Shown here piece by piece: positions 56,623-64,000 of a DNA stretch of 64,000 nucleotides. The first letter of the stretch is position 1, and every line of letters starts with the position of its first letter. The DNA comes from Aquitalea magnusonii (GTDB lineage Bacteria; Pseudomonadota; Gammaproteobacteria; Burkholderiales; Chromobacteriaceae): contig NZ_QJKC01000006.1 in NCBI RefSeq assembly GCF_003202035.1, positions 124,001 to 188,000 of the forward strand, in the 5' to 3' direction. The notes beneath the pieces were generated by a model. The model worked only from the letters and a program-made list of their open reading frames with translations, was not told where the DNA came from and did not search any database. A program made the translations under genes and the position numbers.

Positions 56623-57786
56623 TCAGATCACCACGCCCGGCGGTGGCTGGTCGTGGGTCTGGCCGGCACTCTGGTGCGGCAGCTCCAGATAACTCTTGGA
56701 CTGCATTTCGGTCAGCCGGCTGGCGGTACGGAAAAACTCGCTGGCCTGTACGCCGTCGGTATAAATATCGTCGATGGGCACTGCGGCCGAAGCAATCAGC
56801 TTCACCCGGTTGTCGTAAAACACATCCACCAGCCAGGTAAAGCGGCGGGCAATGGAGGCATCCTTGGCCGCCAGCTTGGGAATACCGCTGATGAACACGG
56901 TATGGAATTCGGTGGCGATCTCCAGATAGTCGGTCTGGGCGCGCGGACCATCACAGATGGCCGGAAAATCAAACCAGATCATGCCCGGTGCCAGTTTCTT
57001 CAGCGGAATCTGCCGCCCCAGAATCTCGATTTCCTGCTTGGCAATCAGCGTCTCGCTGCTCAAGCGGCTAAACATGGCCTCCATGCGCGCCTCGGCAGCG
57101 GCATCGTCCGGCACCATGAACAAGGGCTCACGGGTCAGTTCGCGCAGGCGATAGTCATTGCCACCATCCACATTCAGCACATTCAATTCGCGCTTGATCA
57201 AGTCAATGGTCGGCAGGAAGTTCTGCCGTTGCAAACCGTTCGGGTACAAGCCATCCGGCGGGTAGTTGGAAGTGGTCACCAGCACCACGCCACGCTCGAA
57301 CAAGGCGCTGAGCAGGCGGCCCAGCATCATGGCATCGGCAATGTCGCTGACATGGAATTCGTCAAAACACAGCAGACGGGTTTCGCGGGCGATCTTGTCG
57401 GCATAGGCCAGCAAAGGGTCTTTGCTCCCCGCCAGCTGGCGCAGTTCGCGGTGCACCTCGGCCATGAAATTGTGGAAATGAATGCGGCGCTTGCGTCGAT
57501 ACGGCACGCAGGCGTAGAAGGCATCCATCAGGAAGCTCTTGCCACGCCCCACGCCCCCCCAGAAATACAGGCCACGCGGCACATCCGGGCTGCGCAGGCT
57601 GCGGCCCAGAAAGCGGTTGCGCTTGTCCTTGAATTCCAGCAATTGATGCCACAAGGCATCGAGCTCTTCGATGGCGGCTGCCTGTGCCGCATCATGAATG
57701 AAACCGGGCTTTTCACTGGCGGCCTGGTACCAGGCCTTGGGGCTGGTCAGGGCGTTGCCATCCGGGGAAAAGGTATGCTGGGACAT
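56623..57786 (-). CDS. zapE: Cell division ATPase ZapE (AFG1 family)
   Basis: 387 residues. P-loop ATPase: Walker A GGVGRGKS in YFWGGVGRGKSFLMD, Walker B LLCFDEFHVSDIADAM, sensor residues in TTSNYPPDGLYPNGLQR, and the typical end VDVFYDNRVKLIASAAVP. ZapE acts at the Z-ring during constriction. Start at MSQHTFSPDG (57786); an upstream in-frame stretch of 74 codons is not conserved in character and contains the promoter region. Confidence 0.93.
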   Translation of the reverse strand: MSQHTFSPDGNALTSPKAWYQAASEKPGFIHDAAQAAAIEELDALWHQLLEFKDKRNRFLGRSLRSPDVPRGLYFWGGVGRGKSFLMDAFYACVPYRRKRRIHFHNFMAEVHRELRQLAGSKDPLLAYADKIARETRLLCFDEFHVSDIADAMMLGRLLSALFERGVVLVTTSNYPPDGLYPNGLQRQNFLPTIDLIKRELNVLNVDGGNDYRLRELTREPLFMVPDDAAAEARMEAMFSRLSSETLIAKQEIEILGRQIPLKKLAPGMIWFDFPAICDGPRAQTDYLEIATEFHTVFISGIPKLAAKDASIARRFTWLVDVFYDNRVKLIASAAVPIDDIYTDGVQASEFFRTASRLTEMQSKSYLELPHQSAGQTHDQPPPGVVI

Positions 57787-58082
57787 GATGTGTGCTGTTC
57801 TGTTGTTGGTGTTGTGGCGCAGGCTGGCACCGGCGCAATAAAGCCATACCGCGAGCCCTGCCCGTCCGGCGATCAATAGCGCATGATAACCCGAATCGGC
57901 GCGCTGTCGGGCAAGTGAAAAACAAGGTCGGTCATGCTGCTGCAATCCATTGCCCCTGACAATTAGACCTGTCACCACGATCTGGCTGTAAAGCCTCCCG
58001 CCAGACATTCTTAATGGGCTGCCGCCAGCCGGTCATGGCGGCATGCATTCCAGCAACGCACGACATCCTTACAGGTAGGTTC
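57787..58082. other. Intergenic region between divergent zapE and adc
   Basis: About 295 bases, no gene. It must hold two divergent promoters; I see no clear operator. Composition is similar to the rest of the chromosome. Confidence 0.4.
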
Positions 58083-58823
58083 ATGAATATCGAACAGATT
58101 CGTCGGCAAGCCTTTGCCATGCCGCTGACCAGCCCAGCCTTTCCTCCCGGCCCCTACCGCTTTTACCAGCGGGAATTCTTCATCATCAGCTACCGCACCG
58201 ACCCGGACAAACTGCGGGCGGTGATTCCCGAACCATTGCAAATGATCGAGCCGGTGGTCAATTTCGAATTCATCCGCATGCCGGACTCCACCGGCTTTGG
58301 CGACTACACCGAAAGCGGCCAGGTGATTCCGGTTTCCTACCAGGGCAAAGCGGGCAACTACACCCACGCCATGTATCTGAATGACCACCCGCCCACCGCC
58401 GGCGGCCGCGAGTTGTGGGGCTTTCCGAAGAAAATGGCCTCCCCCCAGCTGAAAGTGCATACCGACACCCTGGTGGGCGAGCTGAACTATGGCCCGGTAC
58501 GCGTGGCCACCGGCAGCATGGGCTACAAGCACCGGGAACTGGACCGCGCCGTCATAGCCCAAAGCCTGCGCGACACCCCCAACTACCTGCTGAAAATCAT
58601 CCCTCATGTCGATGGCACGGCGCGCATCTGCGAACTGGTGAGCTTCCCCATGCTGGATGTCGAAGTGCATGGCGCCTGGACTGGACCTGCCGCCTTGTCA
58701 CTCTCCCCCCATGCACTGGCACCGGTGGCGGATTTACCGGTGCTGGAAATACTGGGTGCCAAACATTATGTTGCCGACCTGACTCTGGGCCTTGGCAAAG
58801 TTGAATTCGATTATCTGCGCTGA
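58083..58823 (+). CDS. adc: Acetoacetate decarboxylase
   Basis: 246 residues, converts acetoacetate to acetone and CO2. The Schiff-base lysine lies in [10 protein letters not shown] (Lys116/Lys117, matching Lys115/116 of the clostridial enzyme). [10 protein letters not shown] and the N-terminal [28 protein letters not shown] are family-typical. Seventeen bases before bdhA and followed by a patatin-like gene, it belongs to a small C4 storage/ketone-body cluster. Start at 58083; the preceding gap has no better start. Confidence 0.94.
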   Translation: MNIEQIRRQAFAMPLTSPAFPPGPYRFYQREFFIISYRTDPDKLRAVIPEPLQMIEPVVNFEFIRMPDSTGFGDYTESGQVIPVSYQGKAGNYTHAMYLNDHPPTAGGRELWGFPKKMASPQLKVHTDTLVGELNYGPVRVATGSMGYKHRELDRAVIAQSLRDTPNYLLKIIPHVDGTARICELVSFPMLDVEVHGAWTGPAALSLSPHALAPVADLPVLEILGAKHYVADLTLGLGKVEFDYLR

Positions 58824-58839
58824 CCAAAGGAGAAGAAGC

Positions 58840-59622
58840 ATGAAACTGCAAGGAAAAGTTGCCCTGATTACCGGCGCCGCCAGCGGCATCGGCCGCGCCA
58901 TTGCCGAGACCTATGCCCGCGAGGGCGCTGCGGTGGCCATTGCCGACATCAATCTGGCCGCAGCCGAGGCCACGGCCAAGGAAATCATCGCCGCAGGCGG
59001 CAAAGCCATGGGCGTGGCCATGGATGTCACCAATGAAGAGGCGGTCAATGCCGGCACCCAGGCCGTGGTGGATGCCTTTGGCCAGCTGGATATCCTGGTA
59101 TCCAATGCCGGCATCCAGATCATCAGCCCGCTGGTGGATTTCAGCTTTGCCGACTGGAAAAGGCTGCAAGCCATTCATGTCGATGGTGGTTTCCTCACCA
59201 CCAAGGCCGCCCTGCCCCACATGTACAAGGACAAGCGCGGTGGCACCGTCATCTTCATGGGTTCGGTGCACTCGCACGAAGGCTCCAAGCTCAAGTCCGC
59301 CTATGTCGCAGCCAAGCATGCGCTGCTGGGGCTGAGCAAGGTACTGGCCAAGGAAGGGGCGGAATACAATGTCCGCTCCAATGTGATCTGCCCCGGCTTC
59401 GTGCGCACCCCGCTGGTGGAAAAGCAGATCCCCGAACAGGCCAAGACCCTGGGCATCTCCGAAGACGAAGTCATCAAGCACGTGATGCTGGGTGACACCG
59501 TCGATGGCGTCTTCACCACCGTGGATGATATCGCCCAGACGGCACTCTACCTGGCCTCCTTCCCCAGCAATGCCCTGACCGGCCAGTCGATTGTGGTCAG
59601 CCATGGCTGGTACATGCAATAA
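58840..59622 (+). CDS. bdhA: 3-hydroxybutyrate dehydrogenase
   Basis: 260 residues, NAD-dependent SDR interconverting 3-hydroxybutyrate and acetoacetate. [26 protein letters not shown] (acidic residue for NAD), [32 protein letters not shown] (Ser-Tyr-Lys) and the C-terminal [20 protein letters not shown] are strongly diagnostic for BdhA. Good ribosome site (AAAGGAGAAGAAGC). With adc and patatin it forms a poly-3-hydroxybutyrate/acetoacetate unit. Confidence 0.95.
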   Translation: MKLQGKVALITGAASGIGRAIAETYAREGAAVAIADINLAAAEATAKEIIAAGGKAMGVAMDVTNEEAVNAGTQAVVDAFGQLDILVSNAGIQIISPLVDFSFADWKRLQAIHVDGGFLTTKAALPHMYKDKRGGTVIFMGSVHSHEGSKLKSAYVAAKHALLGLSKVLAKEGAEYNVRSNVICPGFVRTPLVEKQIPEQAKTLGISEDEVIKHVMLGDTVDGVFTTVDDIAQTALYLASFPSNALTGQSIVVSHGWYMQ

Positions 59623-59740
59623 AAGGCTGACACTACCGCTGCCGCAGCCATGCCTTCTGGCCCTGGCCGGTCTGCATCGGCTGCGCAGTCCCTGAGACGC
59701 CGCACCACGCAGTGAGCCGCTTCAGGCCGCAGCGGATAAT

Positions 59741-59776
59741 GAAGGGAGCCGCCCCCTTGGCGGCTGGCTCCCTTCC
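59741..59776. promoter_or_regulatory. Large hairpin between bdhA and the patatin gene
   Basis: GAAGGGAGCC(GCC) pairs with (GGC)GGCTGGCTCCCTTC across a short C/T loop. No T-run follows, so it may act as an attenuator, an RNA-stability element or a weak terminator, making the patatin gene partly separate from bdhA. Confidence 0.55.
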
Positions 59777-59825
59777 CTGGCATACCAGCAACCAGCCGCA
59801 CAGCGATGTGCAAACGGAGTATTGC

Positions 59826-61004
59826 ATGAGCGTTGGCTACGATCCGCAACACCAGCTTTATCAAAGCGCCAGCCTGCCGGCCGGCCATCAATACCATGTC
59901 GTCGCCCTGTTGCTGCAAGGTGGCGGCGCGCTGGGTTCCTACCAGCCTGGCGTCTATCAGGGCCTGGCCGAGGCCGACCTGCACCCCAACTGGGTGGCCG
60001 GCATTTCCATCGGGGCGCTCAATGCAGCCATCATTGCCGGCAACCCGCCCAACAAACGGGTGGACCAACTGCGCCGCTTCTGGGAAACCATCTGTCAGCC
60101 GCCATTACTTCCGGCAACGCCATTGAGTCATCTGGATACCAGCCAATGGCCAGACCCGATGCAGCACATGCTGGCCGGCTGGGAAGCCTGGCGCTCGCTA
60201 CTGGAAGGTCAGAACGGCTTCTATCGGCCGCGCCTGCCCTGGAGCTTTCACCAGTACAGCACACCGGCGGAGATCAGTTTTTACGACACCAGCCCGCTCA
60301 AGCAGACACTGGAACAACTGGTGGATTTCGACCGCCTCAATGACAGCCGGCTGATGCGGGTGTCGGTTGGCGCGGTCAATGTGCGTACCGGCAACTTTGT
60401 CTATTTCGACAACACACGGCAAAAGCTGCGAGCGGAGCATTTCATGGCCTCAGGTGCGTTGCCTCCGGGCTTTCCTGCGGTGGAAATCGACGGTGAGTTC
60501 TACTGGGATGGTGGTGTGGTGTCCAATACCCCGCTGGGGCAGCTGATTGGTGCCGATGAACGCAACAATACCCTGGCCTTCCAGGTAGACCTGTGGAGTG
60601 CGCGTGGCGACCTGCCCGGCAATATGAAGGAAGTGGCCATGCGCCAAAAAGACATCCAGTACTCCAGCCGCACCCGCATGATGACCGATGTACTGCGCCA
60701 CGAACTGCACTTTCGCGAGATGCTGTCCGAGCTGATGGAGCTGGTTCCTGCCGAGCATCACGACAAGAAAATATTCCTGGCTGCGCAGCAGGCCGCCAGT
60801 AGCCAGCGGCTAAATGTCATCCATCTGATTTATCAGGACAAGGTTTACGATGATCATTACAAAGACTACCAATTTGGCCTGCAAACCATGCGCCAGCACT
60901 GGCACAGCGGTTATCAGGACATTCGCAACAGCCTGCAGCGCCCCGGCTGGCTGGACATGCCGGATGCGGCCAACTCCTGCGTGACCCACGATATTCATCG
61001 CTGA
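59826..61004 (+). CDS. Patatin-like phospholipase/esterase
   Basis: 392 residues. The oxyanion glycine run LLQGGGALGSYQ, the nucleophile Ser61 in GISIGALNA (G-x-S-x-G) and the catalytic Asp in YWDGGVVSNTPL form the Ser-Asp dyad. The C-terminal part (DLPGNMKEVAMRQKDIQYSS, IHLIYQDKVYDDHYKDYQFG) fits the DUF3734-containing patatin subgroup often placed next to bdhA. No signal peptide. Substrate could be a lipid or polyhydroxybutyrate; the position after adc and bdhA favours a link to storage-polymer turnover, not proven. Confidence 0.9.
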   Translation: MSVGYDPQHQLYQSASLPAGHQYHVVALLLQGGGALGSYQPGVYQGLAEADLHPNWVAGISIGALNAAIIAGNPPNKRVDQLRRFWETICQPPLLPATPLSHLDTSQWPDPMQHMLAGWEAWRSLLEGQNGFYRPRLPWSFHQYSTPAEISFYDTSPLKQTLEQLVDFDRLNDSRLMRVSVGAVNVRTGNFVYFDNTRQKLRAEHFMASGALPPGFPAVEIDGEFYWDGGVVSNTPLGQLIGADERNNTLAFQVDLWSARGDLPGNMKEVAMRQKDIQYSSRTRMMTDVLRHELHFREMLSELMELVPAEHHDKKIFLAAQQAASSQRLNVIHLIYQDKVYDDHYKDYQFGLQTMRQHWHSGYQDIRNSLQRPGWLDMPDAANSCVTHDIHR

Positions 61005-61021
61005 ACAGACACCGCGCCCAC

Positions 61022-61065
61022 CAATACAAAAAGCCGTTTCCTGATGGAAACGGCTTTTTGTATTG
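61022..61065. terminator. Perfect bidirectional terminator between patatin and cysM
   Basis: A 20-bp perfect inverted repeat, CAATACAAAAAGCCGTTTCC with loop TGAT and its exact complement. The A- and T-runs make it an intrinsic terminator in both directions for the convergent patatin and cysM genes. Confidence 0.95.
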
Positions 61066-61076
61066 AACTGTTCGTC

Positions 61077-61964
61077 CTACAGAGGAAACAGGCCCGTCGA
61101 CAGGTAGCGGTCGCCACGGTCACACACGATGGATACGATGACCGCGTTTTCCAGCTGCCGGTTCAGCCGCAATGCCACCGCCAGGGCGCCACCGGAAGAC
61201 GGACCGGCCAGAATGCCTTCTTCTCGCGCCAGTTGGCGGGCGGTGTCTTCCGCCTCTTGCTGCGACACATGAATCAGCTGATCGATACGGCTGAAATCAC
61301 AGATCCTGGGCAGGTACTCGTCTTCCCATTTGCGGATGCCGGGAATCTGGCTACCGGTTTCCGGCTGCACACCGATGATCTGGATGGCCGGATTCTGTTC
61401 TTTCAGATAACGGCTATTGCCCATGATGGTGCCGGTGGTCCCCATGCTGGAAACAAAGTGGGTGATCTTGCCCTGGGTATCGGCCCAGATTTCCGGCCCG
61501 GTTCCTTCATAGTGCGCCAGCGGATTATCCGGGTTGGCAAACTGGTCCAGAATCACCCCCAGCCCGGCACGCTGCATGCGGTGTGCTTCGTCGATGGCCC
61601 CCGGCATGGAAGCTTCTTTCGGAGTCAGAATCACCTCGGCACCATAGGCGCGCATGGTTTGCACGCGTTCGGTACTGGAGCCTTCCGGCATCAGCAGGAT
61701 CATCTTGTAACCCATCATGGCCGCCGCCATGGCCAGCGCAATGCCGGTATTGCCACTGGTCGGCTCGATCAGGGTATCCCCCGGCTTGATATCGCCACGT
61801 GCCTCGGCCCGGCGGATCATCGACAGCGCGGGGCGGTCCTTGACCGAACCGGCCGGATTATTCCCTTCCAGCTTGAGCAGCAGCACATTGCTGCTATCCC
61901 CCGGCATACGCTTGAGCCGAACCAGCGGCGTATGGCCGACGAAGTCTTCCAGATACTTGTACAC
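61077..61964 (-). CDS. cysM: Cysteine synthase B
   Basis: 295 residues, PLP-dependent synthesis of cysteine from O-acetylserine and sulfide or thiosulfate. PLP lysine K42 in NNPAGSVKDRPA, phosphate loop TSGNTGIALA, and RYLSTGLFPL at the C-terminus, typical for CysM rather than CysK. I chose the GTG at 61964 because AAGGAG lies eight bases upstream; the ATG nine codons earlier would place that site inside the gene. Confidence 0.94.
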   Translation of the reverse strand: MYKYLEDFVGHTPLVRLKRMPGDSSNVLLLKLEGNNPAGSVKDRPALSMIRRAEARGDIKPGDTLIEPTSGNTGIALAMAAAMMGYKMILLMPEGSSTERVQTMRAYGAEVILTPKEASMPGAIDEAHRMQRAGLGVILDQFANPDNPLAHYEGTGPEIWADTQGKITHFVSSMGTTGTIMGNSRYLKEQNPAIQIIGVQPETGSQIPGIRKWEDEYLPRICDFSRIDQLIHVSQQEAEDTARQLAREEGILAGPSSGGALAVALRLNRQLENAVIVSIVCDRGDRYLSTGLFPL

Positions 61965-62072
61965 GAGTGAGTCTCCTTGGCAGAGCGCCATTATACGACC
62001 TGGTGCTAACAGGCAGTCGAACCGTTATTTCTAATCAAATAACCAAGCAGCAAGCGCCATGGCAATGGCAAT

Positions 62073-62104
62073 AAAAAAGCCGCCAAGCCTCAGGCATGGC
62101 GGCT
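62073..62104 (-). terminator. Intrinsic terminator after hldD
   Basis: AGCCGCCA/TGGCGGCT stem (62078-62085 with 62097-62104) followed on the minus strand by a run of T; 19 bases after the hldD stop codon. Confidence 0.8.
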
Positions 62105-62123
62105 GGTGCGAATGGCCGGAGAC

Positions 62124-63119
62124 TTAGCGGCTGATCAGCCAGTCCACATAACGGTCCACGCCCTGCTCCACCGTCAGCATGGGGGCGCTGTAGCCGGCAT
62201 CGCGCAGCTTGCCGATATCGGCCTGGGTAAAGCTCTGGTATTTGCCCTTGAGCGCTTCCGGAAAATCGATGTACTCGATGATGCCCTGGGCCACCAGTTC
62301 GTCCAGGCTCAGTGCCGGCTTGCCTTCGTGGCGGCGGCAGGCATTGACGGTGGACACCGCCACATCGTTGAAAGGCTGGGCGCGGCCGGAGCCCAGGTTG
62401 AAAATGCCGCTCTTGCCCGGGTTATCCAGGAAATACAGATTGACCTTGACCACGTCTTCCACCGAGACAAAGTCACGGCTTTGCATGCCATTGCCCCAGC
62501 CATCATTGCTGCCAAACAGCTTGACCTTGCCGTGTTCGCGGTACTGGTTGAAGTTGTGGAAGGCCACCGAGGCCATGCGTCCCTTGTGCTGCTCTTGCGG
62601 GCCATAGACATTGAAATAGCGGAAGCCTACGGCCTGCGCGGACAGGCCTTCCTTCATGCGCTGGCGCAACACCTGGTCAAACAGGAATTTGGAGTAGCCA
62701 TACACATTGAGCGGGCCTTCGTACTGGCGCTCTTCCTTGAAGATAGTGCCCTTGCCATAAGTAGCCGCGCTGGAGGCAAACAGGAACTGGATTTCCTCGT
62801 GCTGGCAGTAATCAAACAGCGCCAGTGTGTACTGATAGTTGTTATCCATCATGTACTTGCCGTCGTGGTTCATGGTGTCGGAGCAGGCACCCTGATGCAG
62901 GATGGCGCTGATCTCGCCCTCGAACTCGCCTTCCAGCAGCAGATTGAGGAAATCATGCTTGTCCAGGTAGTGGGCGATTTCACAGTCGACCAGATTGCGG
63001 AATTTGTCGCCGGAGGTCAGGTTGTCCACGGCGATGATGTCGGTCATACCGCGCTGGTTCAGCGCCTTGACGATATTGGAACCGATAAAGCCGGCGGCGC
63101 CGGTCACCACGATAGTCAT
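62124..63119 (-). CDS. hldD: ADP-L-glycero-D-manno-heptose-6-epimerase
   Basis: 331 residues, last step of ADP-heptose synthesis for the lipopolysaccharide core. NADP-binding [17 protein letters not shown], the catalytic [10 protein letters not shown] (Tyr/Lys), [10 protein letters not shown] and [21 protein letters not shown] are diagnostic. Encoded on the minus strand 10 bp beyond the DUF924 gene, and further downstream of the heptose kinase gene, so the three probably form one operon. Confidence 0.96.
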   Translation of the reverse strand: MTIVVTGAAGFIGSNIVKALNQRGMTDIIAVDNLTSGDKFRNLVDCEIAHYLDKHDFLNLLLEGEFEGEISAILHQGACSDTMNHDGKYMMDNNYQYTLALFDYCQHEEIQFLFASSAATYGKGTIFKEERQYEGPLNVYGYSKFLFDQVLRQRMKEGLSAQAVGFRYFNVYGPQEQHKGRMASVAFHNFNQYREHGKVKLFGSNDGWGNGMQSRDFVSVEDVVKVNLYFLDNPGKSGIFNLGSGRAQPFNDVAVSTVNACRRHEGKPALSLDELVAQGIIEYIDFPEALKGKYQSFTQADIGKLRDAGYSAPMLTVEQGVDRYVDWLISR

Positions 63120-63130
63120 TGTGCGTCCTT

Positions 63131-63712
63131 TCAGAAGGAGGAGCCGGGCTGCTGCAAAAAGGCCAGCTCTTCCGGTGTGCTGGGGCGGCCCAGCAGGGCA
63201 TTACGATGGGGAAAACGGCCAAAACGGCGGATGATGTCGCGATGCCGCTGGGCGTAGTCGATGAATTCCGCACTGTGCGGGTAGCTTGCCAGCGTCTGGA
63301 ACAGCGCGACGGACACATCCTGGTCGGCCAGCTGTTCGCTGTGTTCGAAAGGCAGATAGACAAACACCCGCGCCATCGGCGGCAGTGCCTGATCCGCGGC
63401 GGCGTCGACCAGCTGGCGTGCCGCAGCCAAGGCCAGCGCATCGCTGGCGAAAGCCTGGGCGCTGTCGCGATACATATTGCGTGACAGCTGATCCGTCAGG
63501 ACGATATAGCCCAGCAGCGCCAGCGGCTCGGCCACTGACGGCATGGCCAGCTGCCCGCTCATGGCTGCTTGCCAGCCACTGGCAAAGCGCTGGCGCAACA
63601 GCTGGTCGAATTCAGCATCCTTGCGAAACCACTTGGCTTGCGGCTGCTGCATCAGCGCGGGCTCTGCACCACCAAACCAGCATTGCACCACCTCGTCCAG
63701 CACTGTTGTCAT
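63131..63712 (-). CDS. DUF924 family protein
   Basis: 193 residues. DUF924 features: [12 protein letters not shown] at the start, [65 protein letters not shown] and [20 protein letters not shown]. Helical, TPR-like fold with no known activity. It lies between the heptose kinase and epimerase genes. Start at MTTVLDEV (63712) with GGGG upstream; the ATG two codons earlier is an alternative. Confidence 0.88.
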   Translation of the reverse strand: MTTVLDEVVQCWFGGAEPALMQQPQAKWFRKDAEFDQLLRQRFASGWQAAMSGQLAMPSVAEPLALLGYIVLTDQLSRNMYRDSAQAFASDALALAAARQLVDAAADQALPPMARVFVYLPFEHSEQLADQDVSVALFQTLASYPHSAEFIDYAQRHRDIIRRFGRFPHRNALLGRPSTPEELAFLQQPGSSF

Positions 63713-63738
63713 GTGCATCCCCAGCCCTGCGGCCACAG

Positions 63739-64000
63739 TCAAACTGCGAACAATTCCTGCTGGGTGCACACAGCCGTGCCCAGCTTGCCGACCACGATGC
63801 CCGCCGCGGCATTGGCCAGACTCATGGCCAGCGGCAGCGACAGCCCGGCCGCCAGGGCCAGACCCATGGTGCCGATCACGGTATCCCCCGCGCCGGATAC
63901 ATCGTAAACCTCGCGGGCGAAAGTCGGCTGGTGCAAGGCGCCTTCGGCACGGAACAGGGTCATGCCCTCTTCGCTACGGGTCACCAACAGGGCATCCAGC
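63739..64000 (-). CDS. hldA: D-glycero-beta-D-manno-heptose-7-phosphate kinase (C-terminal part, 5' end off window)
   Basis: The last 87 or so residues of a PfkB-type kinase: [35 protein letters not shown] containing the G-A-G-D catalytic motif, and the family end [21 protein letters not shown]. This is the C-terminus of the RfaE kinase domain without the nucleotidyltransferase domain, so the split HldA form. Position next to hldD supports the call. The rest lies beyond the window. Confidence 0.9.
   Translation of the reverse strand, partial: LDALLVTRSEEGMTLFRAEGALHQPTFAREVYDVSGAGDTVIGTMGLALAAGLSLPLAMSLANAAAGIVVGKLGTAVCTQQELFAV

Overview
The window is a GC-rich, densely coded chromosomal segment of a betaproteobacterium, most probably a member of the Chromobacteriaceae (Chromobacterium/Aquitalea/Vogesella relatives). 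The clearest pointer is the phenylalanine 4-hydroxylase at 22.1-23.0 kb, whose 297-residue length and iron ligands at His138, His143 and Glu184 match the Chromobacterium violaceum enzyme as I remember it. The EarP/EF-P pair with Arg32, the B12-dependent ribonucleotide reductase and the heptose genes fit the same group. This placement comes from gene content; no search was run.

Layout: 0-3 kb is a TPP-riboswitch thiamine transport operon on the minus strand (thiB, an acetyltransferase gene, thiP). At 3.1-6.3 kb lie a small secreted basic protein and a DUF1800/DUF1501 pair. At 6.3-10.8 kb is an accessory island: a BRO-N-type gene with a strongly structured leader, three copies of a structured repeat (two inverted around the cargo), a low-GC small membrane protein and a low-GC protein joining a degenerate resolvase-like N-terminus to a DUF2971-like C-terminus. 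At 10.9-22 kb is a large signalling block: EAL-PAS-PAS, a histidine kinase with a receiver, a hybrid kinase with HPt, REC-HD-GYP, and HDOD-REC-GGDEF. At 22-31.2 kb are phhA with a divergent Lrp/AsnC regulator, a DUF808 membrane protein, an inward-rectifier K+ channel, cardiolipin synthase, an AstE/AspA-like hydrolase, the alkA-ogt alkylation repair pair and a PAS-GGDEF cyclase.

At 31.2-40.4 kb are an FKBP, a TPR-glycosyltransferase, a DUF1302-like outer membrane protein, an MFS exporter, a divergent LysR/SDR pair, a REC-EAL protein and a LuxR-type response regulator. At 40.7-47.5 kb is a tightly overlapping sugar/sugar-acid operon (SDR, remnant of an enolase-superfamily gene, ABC importer, GntR regulator, SMP-30 lactonase). 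Then come nrdJ with a probable NrdR box pair, a large AsmA/DUF748 protein, earP-efp, a DinB protein, zapE, an adc-bdhA-patatin cluster, cysM, and a heptose block (hldD, a DUF924 gene, the 3' end of the heptose kinase gene).

How it fits together: c-di-GMP signalling is heavily represented, with two probable cyclases carrying intact I-sites and three phosphodiesterase-type proteins. The most unusual part is the 6.3-10.8 kb island. Its repeats conserve a hairpin through paired base changes, which argues for a selected RNA or DNA structure, and they bracket an unrecognised two-gene AT-rich cargo. No tRNA, rRNA or CRISPR array was found.
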